Assembly (NCBI RefSeq): GCF_016808335.1 | Contig: NC_053137.1 | Location: forward strand, 1,984,001-2,048,000 | Source of the DNA: Panicum virgatum | Taxonomy: Eukaryota; Streptophyta; Magnoliopsida; Poales; Poaceae | Reading direction: 5' to 3' | DNA length: 64,000 bases | Shown here: positions 58,626-64,000 of the stretch, in pieces | How positions within the stretch are numbered: the first letter of the stretch is position 1 | Layout of the letters: each line of letters begins with the position of its first letter | Translations under genes and position numbers: made by a program | The notes under the pieces: generated by a model | Database searches by the model: none | The model's input: only the letters and a program-made list of their open reading frames with translations | Told to the model about the DNA's origin: nothing

Positions 58626-61063
58626 ATGGTGGGGCGCGGCGGAGGTATGATGCAGTCATTGGAGGCCGTGCTGCGCAGAGTTGCTGGGAGAGGTGAGTCC
58701 TCCCAGATGGCTGGAGGGAGGACGAGGAGGAGGAGGGGTGAGGCAAGTTCATCGGTGCCTCCACTAGATGAGGACGCCGGCACGTCACAGACGACGACAA
58801 GGAGTGGCAGGAGTAGCAGGAGCACGAGGGGGCCTCGCGCGAGGTCACCCTCCCTTGAGGACGAGGAGGAGCCGCCGCAGCAAGAGGAGGAGAAGGACTA
58901 GGAGCAGGACCAGGAGCAAGATCAGCAGCAGCAGGACCAGGAAGAGGAGGAGGAGGTCTCTAGTGAGGAGGACGACGACCAGGGAGGGGTGGCAGGAGAC
59001 ATACCTGCCGTCTGGATGCGAGGCCCCGCTCGTCTCCCGAACCGACCTATACCGCTCGAGCAACGGCCGATTATTCCGCCGGACGGTAAAAGGTAAGTAA
59101 CTTTTGCCTATTTCATTACGTTTCGTACTTATATATTTCAATTCCAATTTTACACAAATATTTTTGGCAGGAATTTTGTGATCGTCGTTCCAGGTGTTCA
59201 CAAACGCATCCCCAATGGCATTCTGGGCCTGGTTTGCAAGGACCACTACCCTGGTTGCATCGAGATTGACGGCCGTCTTCAGCCGGGGTCGGCTTGGGAG
59301 CACTACATCCATGCCATCGATAGACCGGACCGGGAAGGCAGGTGCTTTGCGAGCAAGGCAGAGCGGGTGTTGCAGGAACTGTGGGTAAGTCTTGTATGCG
59401 CTATAATTGTCAATACATCTCATTAATTGGACATTCTTGATATAATGGCTTCGTTCATCATCATGTGCAGGATTTCTACAGGTGCGAGGAGGGAATGATG
59501 ACCGTGGCACGCGAGGTGGCAAACACGGCCTGTCACAAGCTGGTGGCGGATATGCTCTACGAGGCGCGCATCCAGGCCAACTGTGATTACAAACGTCGCA
59601 TCGAAAAAGTGAAGACCAACAAAGGGGCTGTGCGAAACCTTAGGCTAACTCGGGAACAATATATGAGGGTAAATATACAATATTATTAATATTGACTTTT
59701 ACTAAAATGAAGTACGCTACAGTTGATCTTCTTATATGTCATGTATGACCTGCAGGTGATTCCTTGGTGGTTAGCCGCGAATGAACAGTGCTGGGACATG
59801 ATAATCGACAGGTGGTATGCGAAAGGTTGGGTGGAGATGCACGAGTCTTGCCGGCAGCGGCGTTTGATGATGCCAGGTGCACTGCACCATCAGGGCAACA
59901 GTCACCTACGACAGTACGCGGCCAGATGGGTAAGTGAATTCATTTCTTCATTTTAACGCTCAACCGTACACAATTTGTAATCATCTTTCTTTTTTCACAG
60001 TCGGCCCCACATGGAGGCGAGCCTTGCCCCCCCCCCCCCCCCCCGATCAAGGCGTGGGATTTGGCCCACAAAGGGAAGGCGACATCGGATATCAACTACA
60101 ACCCGGCGGACCCCCCAGAAGCGTACAGCAACGCGACTGTCCACAATCGCCTCAGTGAGTACAACTCGATGGCAACGGAGGTGAATGGGCCGGACTTTGA
60201 TCTGAGCACAGAGCCCATTGATGCAGAAGTCGTGATGAGGGTGGGAGGAGGGAAGAAGCATGGCCGGTACTGGATTGGAGACAGCTTGATTGACACCGCC
60301 AGTACTCCTACTCTCGCGCAGATTCGAGCCAGGAGCACCAGCTCTAGCCCGGCCATATGCCCACGTCAAAGCACTACGGAGATCCAGATGGAGGCACTGA
60401 AGGTTATTTCTGTTACAACAAAGGTTTATTAATTTTAACATATGTTTCTTGGTACTCTAACCATGCAATCTAATTTTGTATGCCCAGATGCAACGGGACT
60501 TTGAAGCACAGCTCCTAGCACAACAGCAGGCGTGGGCGGCACAGCAGCAGGCGTGGGCGGCACAGCAGCAGGCGTGGGCGGCACAGCAGCAGGCGTGGGC
60601 GGCCGAGCGGGAGAGGATGCAGCAAGACCTTCGGCAGACACAGGAAGTCTCCCAGCAGAATCAGATGCAGCTGGCCCTGGTTTTTCAGTTCATGCAGACT
60701 CTTTCACCACCGCAATTCACTCAGACTAATATCCCTGCGCGTGCAGCTACCCCTACTCCTGTGAGCGATTTTACAACCTTCTAATTTCATTTATCGTTAT
60801 TTGACTAATAGACAACTCTATCATGACTTAGAAACAATGCCTTAGAAACAAAGACTTAGAAACAATGTCTTAGAAACAAAGACTTCAAATTAATAACTTT
60901 GAATTTGCAGCCTCAATCGGCAGCATCAAATGATGGGCCAACAGAAATGTCCCCTTCGCCGATGCCTCAGAATGTGTGGCTGCCTCCTCAATGGGTGACT
61001 TACCTGCAGCAGTTCCAGCAGAACCCTTCGTGGTCACAGCACCCGCCACCGCCGCCGCCGTAG
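58626..61063 (+). pseudogene. TnpA/PttA-like (Transposase_24-like) DNA-binding gene of CACTA 5
   Basis: Seven exons with good splice sites: from ATG 58626, then about 59171-59381, 59471-59665, 59757-59931, 60001-60402, 60488-60759 and 60911-61063. An Arg/Glu-rich start with one TAG (58899-58901) precedes a globular Transposase_24-like part (PWWLAANEQCWDMIIDRWYAKGW). A coiled coil with four AAQQQAW heptads and a QFQQNPSWSQHPPPPPP tail follow. In En/Spm the TnpA protein binds subterminal repeats and controls the promoter, so this is the likely reader of the TTTGCCGTGTG arrays (inference). An 18-C run at 60027-60044 makes the frame of exon 5 uncertain. Confidence 0.78.
60518..60601 (+). repeat. 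21-bp coding tandem repeat, four copies
   Basis: GCACAGCAGCAGGCGTGGGC plus G, four near-perfect units encoding AQQQAWA heptads. This extends a coiled coil by whole heptads. Confidence 0.92.
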
Positions 61064-61364
61064 TCGTGAGTTGTGCTTGTATGGACATGCACTCTTTGTA
61101 TAGACTATCGTTTGAACTTGTGCTTGTATGGACATGTATGAACTACCAGTGCTTGTATGGACTTGTATCGACTACATTTTGGCTTGTATGCATTGCGATA
61201 TTTGCTATATTTGGATTTGGACTTCTGTGGATTAAATGTGATGCAAATTGTGATATATGAAATGATCGTGACATTTGATGCAATATATATGAATTGCCTG
61301 TGATGTTAATTTGATTGGAATATGAAATATTTGTGATTAAACAAAAAAATGAATCTGAAAATTA

Positions 61365-61745
61365 ATTTTGCTGTGTGCCACCATTTTTTGCTGTGTGCCA
61401 TGGCAAGGCACACGGCAAAGCTGCCATTCTTTGCTGTGTACATGTCCACGTGGCACACGTCACAGGTGGCATTGTTTGCCATGTGCCTAACCATGTGGCA
61501 CACGGCAAACAGCCCACGTGGCATGCTGGGTCGACGGGGTAATTTTATTTTACCGTGGGCCCGATAAAACACACGGCAATGGCTTTGCTGTGTGCCCGAA
61601 AAAGGGCACACGACAAACACCCTGTATGCCAGCCGAGCTTTGCCGTGCGCTCTTTACCGTGTGTAACACACGGCAAATCCTTTGCCGAGTGTTTTTGGAT
61701 CTTTGCCGTGTGCTTTGGCACACGGCAAAGCACACGGCAAACCCA
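61365..61745. repeat. CACTA 5 right array
   Basis: About seven pairs of TTTGC(C/T)GTGTGC/GCACACGGCAAA, including one TTTGCCGAGTG variant at about 61681. Confidence 0.85.
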
Positions 61746-61902
61746 CTGTTTCCGTAGTGCCTGCTCGATGAAGTCATAAATCCTAAGGGCAAATTTCATG
61801 GCGATCTCCATACAAGCGTCTCCACAGAAGATCCGACGACGAGGAAGCTGATACATTACTATAGTTGATGCTTAATAATTTGTAATATCTCAAGTACTTT
61901 TG

Positions 61903-61905
<3 letters not shown>

Positions 61906-61982
<77 letters not shown>
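61906..61982. repeat. (TA)n microsatellite, about 77 bp
   Basis: Pure AT dinucleotides 38 bases after the stop of the CACTA 4 protease gene. Confidence 0.95.
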
Positions 61983-61989
<7 letters not shown>

Positions 61990-62118
61990 GTGTGATATGC
62001 GGTCCTAATATTACTGTGCAATGCAAAGAGTACGACTACGTAGTCACATATGGTAGAAATACGCATAGCCATACGTATAAAAATGAAAAAGAAAAGAAAA
62101 CATAAAGAAAAAAAAAAT

Positions 62119-62300
62119 GTTAAGTGCCGGCCAGTTATACCAGCCGGCACTAACCTTGCTGCCAGGCGTCGGGCGGTGTCGGGCACGTTAGTGCCGGCTG
62201 GTATTTCGGGCCGGTACTAACATGCGCACGTTAGTGCCGGCCATTTAGTGTCGGCCACAGGGACCGGCACTAAGCCGTCCTGTGACCGGCACTGATGTGC
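62119..62300. repeat. CACTA 4 right array
   Basis: Three to four units of TTAGTGCCGGC(C/T)/GCCGGCACTAA up to the right TIR. Confidence 0.85.
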
Positions 62301-62321
62301 CTTTCTCCAGCAGCAGTGTAC

Positions 62322-62560
62322 ACATCTCGTTCGAATCCGGGTTCTTAGTCTGACGGTATGTAACTACAAACGGTCATCATATCACAGCTAGCTCAGCTAG
62401 CCTCCTATGTAGAAAGTTAGACCCGCATGCATCCATGGCCTCTTGCTTTTCCTGGAGCTTTCCGCCTCGTTTCCGGCCAATCAGTTAGCATAACAAACAG
62501 CTGCCTCGCGGTTTCGCATAACACAGTGCTCAAATCGCCCCGTTCTTAGCTATGGCTACT
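62322..62560. other. Flank of CACTA 4
   Basis: Continuation of the sequence left of 40844 (upstream side of the minus-strand PMD gene). No coding exon is recognised. A GTTCGAATCC word at about 62331 resembles a pol III B box but lacks partners. Confidence 0.4.
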
Positions 62561-62928
62561 CCCTACGGGACACCAGCTAATTTGCCGTGTGCCAAGACTT
62601 TGTCATGAGCCTAATTTCAGGCATACGGCAAAAGAGCAATTTGCCGAGTGCTTGAAAAGGAGCACTCGGCAAACATGCACACGGCACGTGCCTCGTCATG
62701 GCACACAACAAAGGTGCAATGTTTGGCCGTGTGCCTTGCCCAGGGCACACGGTAAATACGTCTTCTTCCATTACGGCACACGGCAAAGACCTGATCCCGT
62801 CCTGTGGACATGATGCCACTTTTTTTTTTGCCATGAGCCGGTGCTATCACATGACAAATCATTTGCCGTGTGCCCGATAAAAAACCCACAACAAACAGCC
62901 TCTTTGCCGGCCGCTGTTTGCCGTGGTG
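62561..62928. mobile_element. Short CACTA relative (about 370 bp)
   Basis: Left end CCCTACGGGACACCAGC is two changes from CACTACGGGAAACCAGC; right end GTTTGCCGTGGTG resembles GTTTCCGTAGTG. It is filled with TTTGCCGTGTG and TTTGCCGAGTG pairs and has no gene. It is a MITE-like deletion product of the CACTA 1/5 group. No clear TSD is seen (ACT left; the right side is disturbed by the next LTR). Confidence 0.7.
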
Positions 62929-64000
62929 TGACAGACCCGCCGAGTTAAAACGCTTAATTAAGCGTAACCGCCATCATTTGAACGCATCAGGCGCATTAGC
63001 TTAATTAAGTGTAACTTGACAGGCTGTTTCCAACCCACAGGCCGATCGAAACACACCAGAAGTCTCGCACGGCGGCGAGCGCAGACGCAACTAATACTCA
63101 GCAAGACTTACCCGACTATTTGGTATACTTAGCCCACATATCTAGACATGCAAAGCTTTCTAGCTGGTGGTTTGTTTTGCGGAAAAACACTAAAAGTGAG
63201 TCCTTATTTTTTCAAGTTTTAGCTCCCATTTATATCAATAGATTTACTAATCATCTATAATTTGCAAATCTACAATAATGGTGAGCAAACCATTAATTAA
63301 ATAACATCAGCCCTCATTACATCTCATCTCATTTTATTCCATTTTCTTTCTACGATGTGACCAAGAGATCAGGGCTCTCATAACCGCGAGACACGGCGAA
63401 TCGATTCGATTTAACCTTGCAAGGTGGACCTAACCAACACGGCACGCATAAGCCCTGTCGGACCACACACACCAACCCTTCCCCTCCCCGCCTCGAACTA
63501 CAAAACTGCCCCACCTACATATAGTCAGTCGAGCTCAACGAGAGACCACCAAAAGTAAATACATGCATCCCAAATTCTCCGCGACTACTCGACTCGCCCT
63601 AAGGGGTGGTGATGAAGTCTTGTACTTTTGAAGCAAGGCAGTACTAGGCTTACCGGTTTCGACTACCTCCTACTCCCGGCATGCGGTTAGTACAGTTCAA
63701 CTCCCGATCAGCACAGCCGACAACGGAAGAGTCCTTAATCGACACAGATGGAGATACACATTCCCCGTCCGGCCTCCTATCCCATACCTTCCATCTTGAA
63801 TTTAATACTCATGTACTGAAATATAGATACTTCCTATATCTCGCGAGTAATAGGAAATTACTCGACTTCTAACCTATAGCTCGCGAGTGACAAGACATCA
63901 CTCGACTTCTACCGAGACCTATTAAGCAGAGCAGTGCTAACGACCTACACATACTAGTATAAGACCAAGGGAACCTAGGGATCATGCAACTAAGGTTTCA
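62927..64000 (+). mobile_element. Probable gypsy LTR, open at the window edge
   Basis: TGTGACAGACCCGCC and CGCTTAATTAAGCG at the start resemble the 5' ends of grass gypsy LTRs. The following kilobase has no credible frame or other TE end. The right end, TSD and interior are outside the window, so solo LTR versus whole element is open. Confidence 0.45.

Larger units (their letters stand above)
48577..61759 (+). mobile_element. CACTA element 5, full-length (13.2 kb)
   Basis: Ends CACTATGGGAAAC and GTTTCCGTAGTG; TSD CCT at 48574-48576 and 61760-61762. Removing it restores the last protease exon of CACTA 4. Motif TTTGCCGTGTG/CACACGGCAAA. Order: left array, AT-rich spacer, internal array, GC-rich leader, TNP2, TnpA-like gene, right array. 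A solo LTR lies in TNP2. This is the most complete element in the window, with relatively few lesions. Confidence 0.93.
44679..61868 (+). pseudogene. CACTA 4 second gene: Transposase_24-like/Ulp1 protease, catalytic Cys lost
   Basis: Start MDHTDNQD in a short exon with frameshifts (GYIAPEFDEDEND). The main exon from 45412 has the same Transposase_24-like block as CACTA 2 (NAEHTGWARGVGIVPW). Breaks: TAA at 45815, a one-base loss in a C-run near 46426, further shifts and a 31-34-base duplication near 47240-47305. The protease end is present: His in LHWILL, Asp in VYDSL, but the active-site block reads QDQGNNLYGYYVC, with Tyr where Cys is required. The last exon is split at 48576 by CACTA 5 and resumes at 61763 to a TGA at 61866-61868. 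Confidence 0.82.
40847..62318 (+). mobile_element. CACTA element 4 (8.3 kb without its nested insert)
   Basis: Left end CACTACTGGAGAAAG; the right end read inverted is CACTGCTGCTGGAGAAAG. TSD TAC at 40844-40846 and 62319-62321. Motif TTAGTGCCGGC/GCCGGCACTAA forms left, internal and right arrays. Of TNP2 only the DUF4216 end remains. The second gene (Transposase_24-like/Ulp1) is long but frameshifted, and CACTA 5 sits in its last exon. It is a deletion derivative that would need TNP2 in trans. Confidence 0.92.

Noticed and set aside
62325..62345. GTTCGAATCCGGG as a tRNA T-arm
   Set aside because: No A box or pairing stems nearby; a short chance match.

Overview
The window reads as repeat-rich nuclear DNA from a grass. 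A panicoid such as Setaria, sorghum, Panicum or sugarcane is the best guess, inferred from the TE families, GC-rich leader exons and an anthocyanidin-reductase-like fragment. I see no bacterial operon, CRISPR array or rRNA. Almost everything is transposable elements nested inside one another. Most boundaries below rest on target-site duplications (TSDs) and on reading frames that rejoin when the insert is ignored.

Region 1 (1-14627): a decayed Ty1/copia element (pol 1-5883, 3' LTR 5943-6175) is split by a gypsy-type solo LTR (1325-5120). The copia sits in a minus-strand Mutator-like (MULE) transposase gene (6176-7407), whose terminal repeat ends near 8007. The MULE removed the start of an F-box gene (8008-8443 and 12133-12725). 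That gene is cut again by a non-autonomous CACTA element (8444-12129, TSD GTG) carrying an anthocyanidin-reductase fragment and a second captured exon.

Region 2 (14395-34139): an unidentified minus-strand gene is interrupted by a 19-kb minus-strand LTR retrotransposon (14628-33587, TSD GTCTC; LTRs 14628-17119 and 31174-33587). Inside it are a gypsy remnant (about 17235-18170) and an 11-kb CACTA element (19554-30674) with a TNP2 transposase gene and a Transposase_24-like/Ulp1-protease gene. A Tourist-like MITE lies in only one LTR.

Region 3 (34140-40846): a hAT-like MITE, a 1.5-kb solo LTR (TSD AACAG), a plus-strand Myb/SANT-like gene and a minus-strand plant-mobile-domain (PMD) gene.

Region 4 (40847-62318): a CACTA element (TSD TAC) that has lost nearly all of TNP2 but keeps its Ulp1-type gene. 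Another full CACTA element is nested in that gene's last exon (48577-61759, TSD CCT). Its own TNP2 gene is split by a 3.4-kb solo LTR (52346-55713, TSD ATCAT). A short CACTA relative (62561-62928) and a probable further LTR fill the right edge.

The most interesting pattern is shared architecture. Four CACTA elements with unrelated subterminal motifs each carry, besides their terminal arrays, an internal array of the same hairpin-type motif just upstream of a gene leader. A fifth, unclassified unit at 35818-37495 has a comparable layout with a different palindrome. The AT-rich non-coding spacer between the arrays is conserved between two diverged families. This suggests promoter-proximal transposase-binding (autoregulatory) or hairpin-RNA modules.
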